In this document: positions 16,218-23,598 of the stretch, piece by piece | How the letters are laid out: the number at the start of each line of letters is the position of its first letter | How positions within the stretch are numbered: position 1 is the stretch's first letter | Assembly: GCA_905372445.1 (NCBI GenBank) | Contig: CAJPPF010000005.1 | Span: 1-39,339 of the forward strand | Source: an uncultured Prevotella sp. | Lineage (GTDB): Bacteria; Bacteroidota; Bacteroidia; Bacteroidales; Bacteroidaceae | Direction: 5' to 3' | Length of the DNA stretch: 39,339 nt | Notes under the pieces: generated by a model | The model's database searches: none | What the model was told of the DNA's origin: nothing | The model's input: only the letters and a program-made list of their open reading frames with translations | Program-made: the position numbers and the translations under genes

Positions 16218-16235
16218 AAACATTATTATATTATT

Positions 16236-18206
16236 ATGGTTAATATTACATTCCCAGACGGTTCTGTCCGTGAATTCGAACAGGGTGTGACTGGTTTTCA
16301 AATTGCAGAGAGCATTTCGCCTGCTCTTGCACGCAACGTTGTAAGTTGCTCTGTCAATGGCGAAACTGTTGAATTGAACAGGCCTATCACCGAAGATGCC
16401 ACCGTGGCTCTCTATCGTTTCGATGATGAAGAAGGCAAGCATGCTTTCTGGCACACTTCTGCACACCTTCTTGCAGAAGCGTTGCAGGAACTATATCCTG
16501 GTATACAATTTGGATTCGGTCCAGCCGTGGAAGCCGGATTCTTCTATGACGTGCTTCTTCCTGATGGAGAGCAGATAAAGGAAGGTGACTTCCCGAAAAT
16601 AGAACAGAAGATGATGGAACTTGCTAAACTTGATGAGCCGGTGGTTCGTAAGTCTATAAGTAAGGCAGATTCATTGGCTTTTTTTGGTGAGACTGGTCAG
16701 AGATATAAATGTGAACATATAGATCAGGACCTCGAGGATGGCTCAATCACAACCTACACTCAGGGTAATTTCACAGACCTTTGTAAAGGTCCGCACCTTG
16801 TTTCCACTGGCATAATCAAGGCTGTAAAGCTGACATCCATTGCCGGCGCTTTCTGGCGTGGCGATGCTTCCAAGGCACAATTACAGCGTCTATACGGCAT
16901 ATCTTTTCCTAAGAAAAAGATGCTCGACGAGTATCTCGTTATGTTAGAAGAAGCAAAGAAACGCGACCATCGTAAGATTGGTAAGGAGATGGAACTCTTT
17001 ATGTTCTCCGACCGCGTAGGTAAGGGTCTCCCAATTTGGTTGCCAAAAGGTACAGATTTGCGCCTGCGTCTTCAAGAGATGTTGCGTAAGATTCAGAAAC
17101 GCTTTGGCTATCAAGAAGTTATAACTCCACATATAGGTTCTAAGAATCTCTACGTTACATCCGGTCACTGGGCGCATTATGGTAAAGATTCCTTCCAGCC
17201 AATACAGACACCGGAGGAAGATGAGCTTTACATGCTTAAGCCAATGAACTGTCCTCACCACTGTGAGGTGTTCGCATCTAAGCCGCGTTCTTATAAAGAA
17301 CTGCCATTCCGCTGTGCTGAGTTCGGAACAGTGTATCGTTATGAGCAGAGCGGAGAACTTCATGGACTGACCCGTGTTCGTTCGTTTACTCAAGATGATG
17401 CGCATATCTTCTGCCGTCAGGATCAAGTGAAGGGTGAGTTCCTTCGCGTTCTTGACATCATTCAGGCAGTATTCTCTATCTTTGGCTTTAACGACAAGCA
17501 AGTGGAATTCCAGATTTCTTTGCGTGATCCAAAGAACACCGAGAAATATATTGGTTCTGATGAAATGTGGAATGAAGCAGAACAAGCCATAATCGATGCT
17601 TGTGCGGAGCGTGGTCTTGATGCACGCAAGGAAACAGGCGAGGCGGCGTTCTACGGCCCTAAGCTCGACTGTATGGTTCGCGATGCTATCGGTCGCCGTT
17701 GGCAATTGGGAACAATACAGGTTGACTATAACCTGCCACAGCGATTCAAACTCGAGTACACGGCAGAGGACAACTCTAAGCAGACCCCAGTTATGGTTCA
17801 TCGTGCGCCATTCGGTTCATTGGAACGATTCGTTGCAGTACTCATTGAGCATACAGCTGGTCACTTCCCACTCTGGCTCACACCAGATCAGGTGGCAATC
17901 CTCCCTATTTCTGAAAAATACAATGATTATGCCCGAAAGGTGCAGGCAACATTCGAAGAACAGGATGTTCGTGCTTTCGTTGACGACCGTAACGAGAAGA
18001 TCGGTCGTAAGATTCGTGATAATGAACTAAAGCGTGTTCCTTACATGGTCATAGTCGGCGAGAAAGAAGAAGCCGAAGGACTTGTTTCAATGCGTCAGCA
18101 GGGCGGTGGCGAACAGGCAACGATGACTGTTGCTGATTTTGCGAAACGAATCAACGATGAGGTTGCAAAACAACTTGAGGCTACGAATATCTCTCCATGC
18201 GATTGA
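16236..18206 (+). CDS. thrS: threonyl-tRNA synthetase
   Basis: This 656-aa class II synthetase charges tRNA-Thr. I take ATG 16236 (MVNITFPDGSVREF), which matches the usual TGS-domain start, rather than the in-frame ATG 16197 that lies within the leader hairpin. The TGS domain covers about 1-62. The N2 editing domain (about 65-225) has HTSAHLLAEAL and YTQGNFTDLCKGPHL. The catalytic core (about 240-540) has the motif 2 region, MNCPHHCEVF, TRVRSFTQDDAHIFC and VMVHRAPFGSLERF. The anticodon-binding domain covers 545-656. All parts are complete. It leads the conserved order thrS-infC-rpmI-rplT. Confidence 0.97.
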   Translation: MVNITFPDGSVREFEQGVTGFQIAESISPALARNVVSCSVNGETVELNRPITEDATVALYRFDDEEGKHAFWHTSAHLLAEALQELYPGIQFGFGPAVEAGFFYDVLLPDGEQIKEGDFPKIEQKMMELAKLDEPVVRKSISKADSLAFFGETGQRYKCEHIDQDLEDGSITTYTQGNFTDLCKGPHLVSTGIIKAVKLTSIAGAFWRGDASKAQLQRLYGISFPKKKMLDEYLVMLEEAKKRDHRKIGKEMELFMFSDRVGKGLPIWLPKGTDLRLRLQEMLRKIQKRFGYQEVITPHIGSKNLYVTSGHWAHYGKDSFQPIQTPEEDELYMLKPMNCPHHCEVFASKPRSYKELPFRCAEFGTVYRYEQSGELHGLTRVRSFTQDDAHIFCRQDQVKGEFLRVLDIIQAVFSIFGFNDKQVEFQISLRDPKNTEKYIGSDEMWNEAEQAIIDACAERGLDARKETGEAAFYGPKLDCMVRDAIGRRWQLGTIQVDYNLPQRFKLEYTAEDNSKQTPVMVHRAPFGSLERFVAVLIEHTAGHFPLWLTPDQVAILPISEKYNDYARKVQATFEEQDVRAFVDDRNEKIGRKIRDNELKRVPYMVIVGEKEEAEGLVSMRQQGGGEQATMTVADFAKRINDEVAKQLEATNISPCD

Positions 18207-18283
18207 GCAAGCAACTGAAGAGCTTTTATATAATATCACTTTAGTTAAATAAAATTAAAGGAACGTAAGTATCGGGTGCAAAT

Positions 18284-18315
18284 GTTAATACTCTTCTGAA
18301 AAGTTTGTAACTTTG
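18284..18315 (+). promoter_or_regulatory. infC promoter with flanking inverted repeat
   Basis: TAACTTTG at 18308-18315 is a consensus -7 element; the -33 position (18284-18287, GTTA) is poor. A 12-bp inverted repeat with one mismatch, ATCGGGTGCAAA (18271-18282) and TTTGCATCCGAT (18312-18323), brackets the promoter and overlaps the -7 element and start site, as an operator or, in read-through RNA, a long hairpin. Confidence 0.55.
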
Positions 18316-18373
18316 CATCCGATTTCATTTAAGGACGCGTTATGCCCTAATGTAAAACATTTAAAACTTATTG

Positions 18374-19060
18374 ATGAAGAACGACAACAATAAATTGAAA
18401 AATCAGTACCGTGTGAATGAACAGATTCGCGTAAGAGAGGTACGTATAGTAGGTGATGAAGGTGCTACAGTGATGTCCACCCGTGATGCTTTGGACCTTG
18501 CGCGTCAGCAGGGTGTCGATCTTGTAGAGATCTCTCCAAATGCACAGCCTCCTGTTTGTCGTATCATTGATTATTCTAAGTTCCTCTACCAGCAGAAGAA
18601 ACATCAGAAAGAAATGAAACAGAAGCAGGTAAAGGTGGAAGTTAAGGAAATCCGTTTCGGTCCACAGACAGATGAGCATGACTACGCTTTCAAACTCAAG
18701 CATGCCAAGGAGTTTCTTGAGGATGGCAACAAAGTACGTGCATACGTATTCTTCCGTGGTCGTTCAATTCTTTTCAAGGAACAAGGTGAAGTTCTCCTCC
18801 TTCGTTTTGCAAACGACCTTGAGGAGTTCGGTAAGGTAGAGCAGCTGCCAAAGCTTGAGGGCAAGAAGATGTTCCTTTATATGGCTCCAAAGAAGACTGG
18901 TCAAACAAAGAAAAGTCAGCAGAAAATGGACCGCGAGAAGCGCGAGGCTGAAGCAAAGGAGAAATCCTCTGCAGAGGCACAACAGAGAGCAGCTGACAAT
19001 GCTCTTGGCAATGTCAAGGGTGCTGATGCGCTGAAGAACCTGAAGTTTGAAGAGGAATAG
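18374..19060 (+). CDS. infC: translation initiation factor IF-3
   Basis: The 228-aa protein prevents premature 30S-50S joining and checks initiator tRNA selection. I take ATG 18374 (MKNDNNKL); the preceding in-frame TTG at 18371 is an alternative. The N-terminal domain has YRVNEQIRVREVRIVGDEG, LVEISPNAQPPVCRIIDYSKF, then a Lys-rich linker and a C-terminal domain with KEIRFGPQTDEHDYAFKLKHA and RAYVFFRGR. A charged tail of about 50 residues (Lys/Glu/Ala-rich) extends past the usual IF-3 end. A perfect 7-bp hairpin GGAATAG/CTATTCC (19054-19071) overlaps its stop codon. Confidence 0.96.
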   Translation: MKNDNNKLKNQYRVNEQIRVREVRIVGDEGATVMSTRDALDLARQQGVDLVEISPNAQPPVCRIIDYSKFLYQQKKHQKEMKQKQVKVEVKEIRFGPQTDEHDYAFKLKHAKEFLEDGNKVRAYVFFRGRSILFKEQGEVLLLRFANDLEEFGKVEQLPKLEGKKMFLYMAPKKTGQTKKSQQKMDREKREAEAKEKSSAEAQQRAADNALGNVKGADALKNLKFEEE

Positions 19061-19121
19061 AACGCTATTCCGATAAGTTTCATCTCATGACCATACCTTA
19101 TATATAAGAAATAAAAACAAA

Positions 19122-19210
19122 AGACGTGCTGCGCGTTGGTATTGCGTTGCCGTCTACCTCAGACCTGCTGGAAGTATTCCTTTTGGAATTTTAGTTGTGT
19201 CAAGAGGTCG
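19122..19210 (+). promoter_or_regulatory. structured leader of rpmI-rplT, candidate ribosomal-protein operator
   Basis: Two stem-loops precede rpmI. AGACG (19122-19126) pairs with CGTCT (19151-19155). GACCT (19162-19166) pairs with AGGTC (19205-19209) and encloses ATTCC/GGAAT (19176-19180/19185-19189). The 180-bp gap after infC is otherwise unexplained. In E. coli and Bacillus, L20 represses this operon by binding an mRNA structure. The shape here is not one I recognise, so the function is inferred from position. Confidence 0.4.
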
Positions 19211-19243
19211 TACTTTAATAATAACACTTTAATTTTTAACAAA

Positions 19244-19441
19244 ATGCCAAAAGTAAAGACTAATTCCGGTGCAAAGAAGCGTTTCAGCTTCACCGGTACA
19301 GGTAAGATTAAGCGTCGTCACGCTTTCCACAGTCACATCCTGACTAAGAAGACAAAGAAGCAGAAGAGAAACCTCGTTGGTACAACTTTAGTTGATCAAA
19401 GCAATGTAAAGCAGGTTCGCGACCTCCTTTGTCTGCGTTAA
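19244..19441 (+). CDS. rpmI: 50S ribosomal protein L35
   Basis: The 65-aa protein starts at ATG 19244 (MPKVKTNSGAKKRF), the canonical L35 start; frames beginning further upstream run through the leader. Very basic, with the family sequence TGTGKIKRRHAFHSHILTKKTKKQKRNL. It sits in the 50S subunit. It is 183 bp after infC and 40 bp before rplT, the near-universal order. Confidence 0.96.
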   Translation: MPKVKTNSGAKKRFSFTGTGKIKRRHAFHSHILTKKTKKQKRNLVGTTLVDQSNVKQVRDLLCLR

Positions 19442-19481
19442 TTAACCCTATTGTTTAACATTTAAAGAAGAAAGAAAAACT

Positions 19482-19826
19482 ATGCCAAGAAGTGTGAATC
19501 ATGTTGCCTCAAAGGCAAGGAGAACTCGTATTCTGAAGTTAACCAAGGGTTATTTCGGCGCTCGTAAGAACGTTTGGACTGTAGCCAAGAATACTTGGGA
19601 GAAAGGTTTGACCTACGCATACCGCGATCGTCGTAACAAGAAGCGCAACTTCCGCGCTCTGTGGATTCAGCGTATTAATGCTGCGGCTCGTATAGAAGGA
19701 ATGAGCTACTCACAGTTCATGGGTGCTCTCCACAAAGCAGGTATCGAGATTAACCGTAAGGTTCTCGCTGACCTTGCAGTGAACAACCCTGCAGCTTTTT
19801 CTGCTATCGTAGCTAAAGTAAAGTAA
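19482..19826 (+). CDS. rplT: 50S ribosomal protein L20
   Basis: The 114-aa protein is an early 23S rRNA-binding assembly protein and, in several bacteria, the repressor of its own operon. It starts MPRSVNHVASKARRTRILKLTKGYFGARKNVW and continues with YRDRRNKKRNFRALWIQRINAAAR, all canonical; the length is normal. A strong terminator follows 22 bp after the stop codon, ending the thrS-infC-rpmI-rplT block. Confidence 0.97.
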   Translation: MPRSVNHVASKARRTRILKLTKGYFGARKNVWTVAKNTWEKGLTYAYRDRRNKKRNFRALWIQRINAAARIEGMSYSQFMGALHKAGIEINRKVLADLAVNNPAAFSAIVAKVK

Positions 19827-19847
19827 GAATCAATCTTACCAAAAGAT

Positions 19848-19883
19848 AAAGAGTGATATCCTTTCGGGTGTCACTCTTTTTAT
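19848..19883 (+). terminator. intrinsic terminator after rplT
   Basis: AAAGAGTGA (19848-19856) pairs perfectly with TCACTCTTT (19871-19879), with extra inner pairing, followed by a T-rich tail. Confidence 0.8.
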
Positions 19884-19998
19884 TTTCATCGATTTGAACT
19901 ACGATTCGTTAACCCAAAACTGTAAAATAATCGGAATATCTATACTCTGTGCAGACACAGAGAAAATGTCTTTGTAATCATTTGATACACAGTTTGTT

Positions 19999-20086
19999 GT
20001 GAAACCGCCGTTTTCAGCGTCAAGAACCGTCGGTTTTAGACGCAAGAAAGGGCGGTTCTTGAGCCAAGAAACGGCGCTTCTTGAAT
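19999..20086. repeat. array 3 of 22-bp palindromic repeat (4 units)
   Basis: Units of 22 bp start at 19999, 20021, 20043 and 20065. Unit 2 contains CAAGAACCGTCGGTTTTAG and unit 3 CAAGAAAGGGCGGTTCTTG. Read in reverse complement this array matches array 4 (31605-31692) unit by unit, including variants. Confidence 0.88.
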
Positions 20087-20169
20087 TTCATTCCTGCACT
20101 TATTGTTTTTCAGGGTGCAGATTGTTGTAATTTATTACTGCTTTTGGACTTAAGAATCTCTTTAAAGAT

Positions 20170-20360
20170 AACCCCAAAACGGTCAATAGACCTCGGTGCC
20201 GTTTTATTATCAAAGAAAATGAGCTTTCCTGCTTCTTTCGCCCGCTTGTGTGGCATCTTACCTGCCTTATTACCTTGCCGTAGCCCGCTACGCCCACGGT
20301 AACAAGACTAATCTGCTCAACAATCAAACGAAATCAGGCAAGGAATCTATTGACCGATTG
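20170..20360 (-). repeat. copy A of the ~195-bp terminal-inverted-repeat element
   Basis: It begins AACCCCAAAACGGTCAATAG at 20170 and ends TCTATTGACCGATTG at 20346-20360. The interior aligns closely, in reverse complement, with the copy at 39010-39206. It carries no transposase. A frame across it (20081-20302) is not a credible gene. The right terminal repeat is partly decayed. A further hairpin, CACCAGT/ACTGGTG (20382-20388/20398-20404), lies just beyond. Confidence 0.85.
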
Positions 20361-20447
20361 CCTCTATAAAACAGTGTAGACCACCAGTTTTTATTCTACT
20401 GGTGTAAAAGGAGGTTTATATATGTTTGTGATAAAGAGATAGACGCG

Positions 20448-21362
20448 TTACGCCTTGACTGTCTTATTAACGAGATACACACCGACAAATATCAGCAGTG
20501 AGCCGATTATTGTCGGTGTTGTTATCGCTGCTACACCTATTATTACAGAGAATACCGCTGCCACGACCGGCTGTAGGTAGTTGTATATCGCGATGGCAGT
20601 AGGGGATAGTCCGCGCTGACCGACAGGCAGAAAGAGATAAGCGATGAATGTGCCGAATACGACAACGTAGCCGGCTTCTACGAGTACCTTCATAGGTATA
20701 ACGTCCCAGGTAGTGTTGATGATTGAAGGTGCTGATATTACTGTCATTACAACTGCTGAAATAGTGAACAGCCATTTCATCAATGTGAACGGCGAATACT
20801 TGCGCGTGAGGAATGCGTATTTCACCATGTATATCGCTCCGAACACCTGTGATAGTATGCAGATAATATTACCAAGAACAGGATTGCTCACATTCAACGC
20901 CTCGTCGGTCTTGCCACCGAGAATGAACACAAGCATTCCGGCAAATCCGAACACCACGCCGAGAATCTTTGCCCAGCCCGGGCGCTGGCTCCAGAGAAGC
21001 CATACGAGCAAAAGAGTGAAGAAAGGACTTGTTGAACACATCACTGTGGCGTCGACAGGCGATGTCATTGACATTCCAAATACGATGCACATCTGGTTTG
21101 CACAGATTATCAGTAGTGAAGCAATGATAAGCGACAGATAGTCTTTCCTTTCTATTGTCTCCTTTGGGGCGACGCTCTTCGGCAATACCATTCCGCCAAT
21201 CCAGAACAGCACGGCAGCTCCTATGATTCGTATACCGGTAAGCGCCAGCGGAGAGATGTCGGGTGAGTTAAGCACTTCCTTGCCGATAGGTGACATCAAG
21301 CCCCATATCACATTGGCGGCAATCATGGCAATGTGACCAATGATAATTTCTTTGTTTTTCAT
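20448..21362 (-). CDS. EamA/DMT family transporter
   Basis: The 304-aa integral membrane protein has about ten hydrophobic segments in two homologous halves, as in the drug/metabolite transporter superfamily (EamA, RhaT-like). The start MKNKEIIIGHIAMIAANVIWGLMSPIGKEVL has the typical first EamA helix. The second half carries PVGQRGLSPTAIAIYNYLQPVVAAVFSV, a conserved DMT pattern. The substrate is unknown; many members export amino acids or metabolites. It lies 31 bp downstream of tex on the same strand and is probably co-transcribed with it. Confidence 0.88.
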   Translation of the reverse strand: MKNKEIIIGHIAMIAANVIWGLMSPIGKEVLNSPDISPLALTGIRIIGAAVLFWIGGMVLPKSVAPKETIERKDYLSLIIASLLIICANQMCIVFGMSMTSPVDATVMCSTSPFFTLLLVWLLWSQRPGWAKILGVVFGFAGMLVFILGGKTDEALNVSNPVLGNIICILSQVFGAIYMVKYAFLTRKYSPFTLMKWLFTISAVVMTVISAPSIINTTWDVIPMKVLVEAGYVVVFGTFIAYLFLPVGQRGLSPTAIAIYNYLQPVVAAVFSVIIGVAAITTPTIIGSLLIFVGVYLVNKTVKA

Positions 21363-21393
21363 TTTATGTTATCCTATTTATTTTGGGTTATTG

Positions 21394-23511
21394 TCATTTC
21401 ACACCTTTCATTGACAGACTTATGCGCTTCCTCGCGTTGTCTACCTCCATGACACGCACCTTCACGTGCTGATGCAGATGCACCACCTCGTTCGGATCTT
21501 TAACGAACCCGTCGGCGAGTTGCGAAATGTGTACAAGCCCGTCCTGATGAACGCCAATATCTATAAAGGCACCGAAGTTGGTGATGTTGGTGACGATGCC
21601 CGGAAGAATCATGCCCTGTATGAGGTCAGCAGGGGTCTTTACGTTAGGGTCGAACTCAAACACCTCAATCCTCTGGCGTGGGTCGCGACCGGGCTTTTCA
21701 AGTTCCTTTAGGATGTCGTTTATAGTCGGCAGACCTATATCGCCACTGATATAACGCTTGGCGTCGATATTCTTCCTTTTCTCTGCCGATGCCATAAGTT
21801 CCGCAACGCTGCAGTTCTGGTCTTTAGCCATTTGCTCCACGATATGATATGACTCAGGATGTACGGCGCTGTTGTCGAGCGGGTTCTTTCCACCGCCAAT
21901 GCGCAAGAACCCTGCACATTGCAAATATGCTACAGGACCGAGGCGAGGAACTTTCTTCAATTCACTTCGCGCTTTGAAAGGTCCGTTCGTTTTTCTGTAT
22001 TCCACGATGTTCTTTCCGAGTGCTGCTCCAAGCCCGGAGACGTAGGTAAGCAGATGCTGTGAGGCGGTGTTTACATCCACTCCGACCATATTCACGCAAC
22101 TCTCAACCGTCTGGTCAAGACTTTTCTTGAGTTTAGCCTGGTCTACATCGTGCTGATATTGACCGACACCAATGCTCTTTGGGGTTATCTTCACGAGTTC
22201 TGCAAGTGGGTCCATCAGCCGACGTCCTATGCTTACGGCTCCTCTCACCGTCACGTCCTTGTCGGGAAACTCCTCGCGCGCAGCCTCTGATGCAGAGTAA
22301 ACGGATGCTCCGTCCTCACTTACCACAAAAACATCTATATTGCGTTCAAACTCTAAAGACTTGATATAATCCGTTGTCTCGCGTGATGCTGTTCCGTTGC
22401 CAATGGCAAATGCCTCAGTCTTATAGTCGCGGACAAGTTTCATTAATATCTCTCCACCTTGACGGTTCGACAAGTATAGGACTGTGTGGTGAAGCAAATT
22501 GCCTTGTGCATCAAGGCATACGACCTTGCATCCGGTGCGGAATCCCGGGTCAATGCCTATGACCCGCTTCTGACCAAGCGGTGCAGACAGCAGCAACTGG
22601 CGCAGATTCTCGGCGAACACTTTTATCGCCTCCTCGTCAGCTTTATCCTTTGATATGGCAGCAAACTCTGTTTCTATGGACGGCGCAAGCAGGCGCTTGA
22701 ACGAATCGTCGACAGCCTCTTCGACCAGTGTCGTGCTGTCGTTGTCGCCACGCATAAAGATACGGTCGAGCCGTTCTATACATTGCTCTTCGTCAGCGGT
22801 TATACTTACTCGAAGAATACCTTCGTTCTCACCTCTGCGCATGGCAAGCAGACGGTGCGATGAACATCGCTTCAGGGGCTCTGACCAATCAAAATAATCG
22901 GAGTATTTCTGCGCTTCCTCAAGGTCTTTCTTTGTCTTTATAACTTTAGATGTAATCATTGCAGTGTGTGAAAAGACGTTTCTCATCTGCTGTCGTGAGC
23001 GTTGATCCTCGCTTATCATTTCTGCTATGATGTCTTGAGCGCCTTTTATTGCAGCTTCAACATCCTTTATGTCGCCTTTCACGTATCGTTCTGCCGCTTT
23101 CTTCGGGTTGTTTTCGCGCTGCATGAGCAGTAGAGTGGCAAGCGGTTCAAGTCCTGCCTCTCGTGCAACCTGAGCTCTTGTGCGGCGTTTAGGCTTATAA
23201 GGTAGGTATAAATCCTCCAGTTCTGTGCTGCTCCAAAGTGCAAGAATTTTTCCCTTTAACTCTGGAGTCATTTTGTCCTGGTCCTCAATTGTCTTGATGA
23301 TTGTATCCTTTCGTTTCTGTAACTCCGAAAGTTTCTCGTTCATATTGCTTATCTCTGCTATCCGAACCTCGTCGAGATTGCCTGTGCGCTCTTTGCGATA
23401 ACGGCTTATGAACGGTATTGTGCACCCCTCGTTAAGCAGTTCGAGGGTGTTGTCGACGCTGCGCTCCGGGATATTGAGCGATTTCGCTATATGTTGCGTA
23501 AAACTATTCAT
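21394..23511 (-). CDS. tex: Tex family RNA-binding transcription accessory protein
   Basis: The 705-aa protein starts at the ATG at 23511 (MNSFTQHIAKSLNIPERSV); the longer frame would extend into its promoter. An N-terminal Tex helical region contains the ISRYRKERTGNLDE motif. A YqgF/RNase H-like domain (RVIGIDPGFRTGCKVVCLD) follows, then helix-hairpin-helix repeats and a C-terminal S1 domain (about 635-705, GIVTNITNFGAFIDIGVHQDGLVHISQL). Tex binds nucleic acid and affects transcription; it is highly conserved. Its promoter is interleaved with that of the divergent ABC-F gene. Confidence 0.95.
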   Translation of the reverse strand: MNSFTQHIAKSLNIPERSVDNTLELLNEGCTIPFISRYRKERTGNLDEVRIAEISNMNEKLSELQKRKDTIIKTIEDQDKMTPELKGKILALWSSTELEDLYLPYKPKRRTRAQVAREAGLEPLATLLLMQRENNPKKAAERYVKGDIKDVEAAIKGAQDIIAEMISEDQRSRQQMRNVFSHTAMITSKVIKTKKDLEEAQKYSDYFDWSEPLKRCSSHRLLAMRRGENEGILRVSITADEEQCIERLDRIFMRGDNDSTTLVEEAVDDSFKRLLAPSIETEFAAISKDKADEEAIKVFAENLRQLLLSAPLGQKRVIGIDPGFRTGCKVVCLDAQGNLLHHTVLYLSNRQGGEILMKLVRDYKTEAFAIGNGTASRETTDYIKSLEFERNIDVFVVSEDGASVYSASEAAREEFPDKDVTVRGAVSIGRRLMDPLAELVKITPKSIGVGQYQHDVDQAKLKKSLDQTVESCVNMVGVDVNTASQHLLTYVSGLGAALGKNIVEYRKTNGPFKARSELKKVPRLGPVAYLQCAGFLRIGGGKNPLDNSAVHPESYHIVEQMAKDQNCSVAELMASAEKRKNIDAKRYISGDIGLPTINDILKELEKPGRDPRQRIEVFEFDPNVKTPADLIQGMILPGIVTNITNFGAFIDIGVHQDGLVHISQLADGFVKDPNEVVHLHQHVKVRVMEVDNARKRISLSMKGVK

Positions 23512-23538
23512 TTCGTGGTATATTGCTATTTTGAAGTG

Positions 23539-23570
23539 CAAAAGTAACTAAAATCTTTGATTCTTTCAAA
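23539..23570 (-). promoter_or_regulatory. tex promoter
   Basis: On the minus strand TTTG (plus coordinates 23567-23570) and TACTTTTG (23539-23546) are spaced 20 bp apart. The start of transcription would be near 23532, about 21 nt before the tex ATG. Confidence 0.7.
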
Positions 23571-23587
23571 TAATTCCGCTAACTTTG
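23556..23587 (+). promoter_or_regulatory. promoter of the ABC-F gene, interleaved with the tex promoter
   Basis: TTTG at 23556-23559, a 20-bp spacer and TAACTTTG at 23580-23587. The -33 box of the opposing tex promoter (23567-23570) lies in its spacer. The predicted start, about 23592-23595, leaves only about 4-7 nt before the ATG at 23599. Confidence 0.75.
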
Positions 23588-23598
23588 TATCTTAAATT

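Larger units (their letters stand above)
15366..16235 (+). other. intergenic region before thrS
   Basis: In these 870 bp I see no protein gene. A frame at 15371-15796 overlaps a degenerate copy of the 195-bp element and is rejected. The region holds a hairpin at about 15440-15473 (CAAGG/CCTTG with flanking TTATTA/TAATAA, perhaps the terminator of the regulator gene), a promoter at 15801-15835, two terminator-like hairpins and the thrS promoter and leader. Confidence 0.6.

Noticed and set aside
16050..16236. T-box riboswitch upstream of thrS
   Set aside because: No T-box bulge sequence or specifier stem is present and T-boxes are not expected in Bacteroidetes; the short hairpin fits an anticodon mimic instead.
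16944..17801. 285-aa antisense frame inside thrS
   Set aside because: It is a shadow frame opposite the highly conserved thrS catalytic core with no promoter.
18371..18373. TTG as a rare-start codon of infC
   Set aside because: infC often uses rare starts, but ATG follows immediately and gives the expected MKNDN beginning; kept only as an alternative.
20081..20302. 73-aa plus-strand and 75-aa minus-strand frames
   Set aside because: Both lie across the 195-bp element; the open frames follow the repeat, not a gene boundary.
20382..20404. terminator of the EamA gene
   Set aside because: The hairpin is real (seven pairs) but neither strand has a T-run directly after it.
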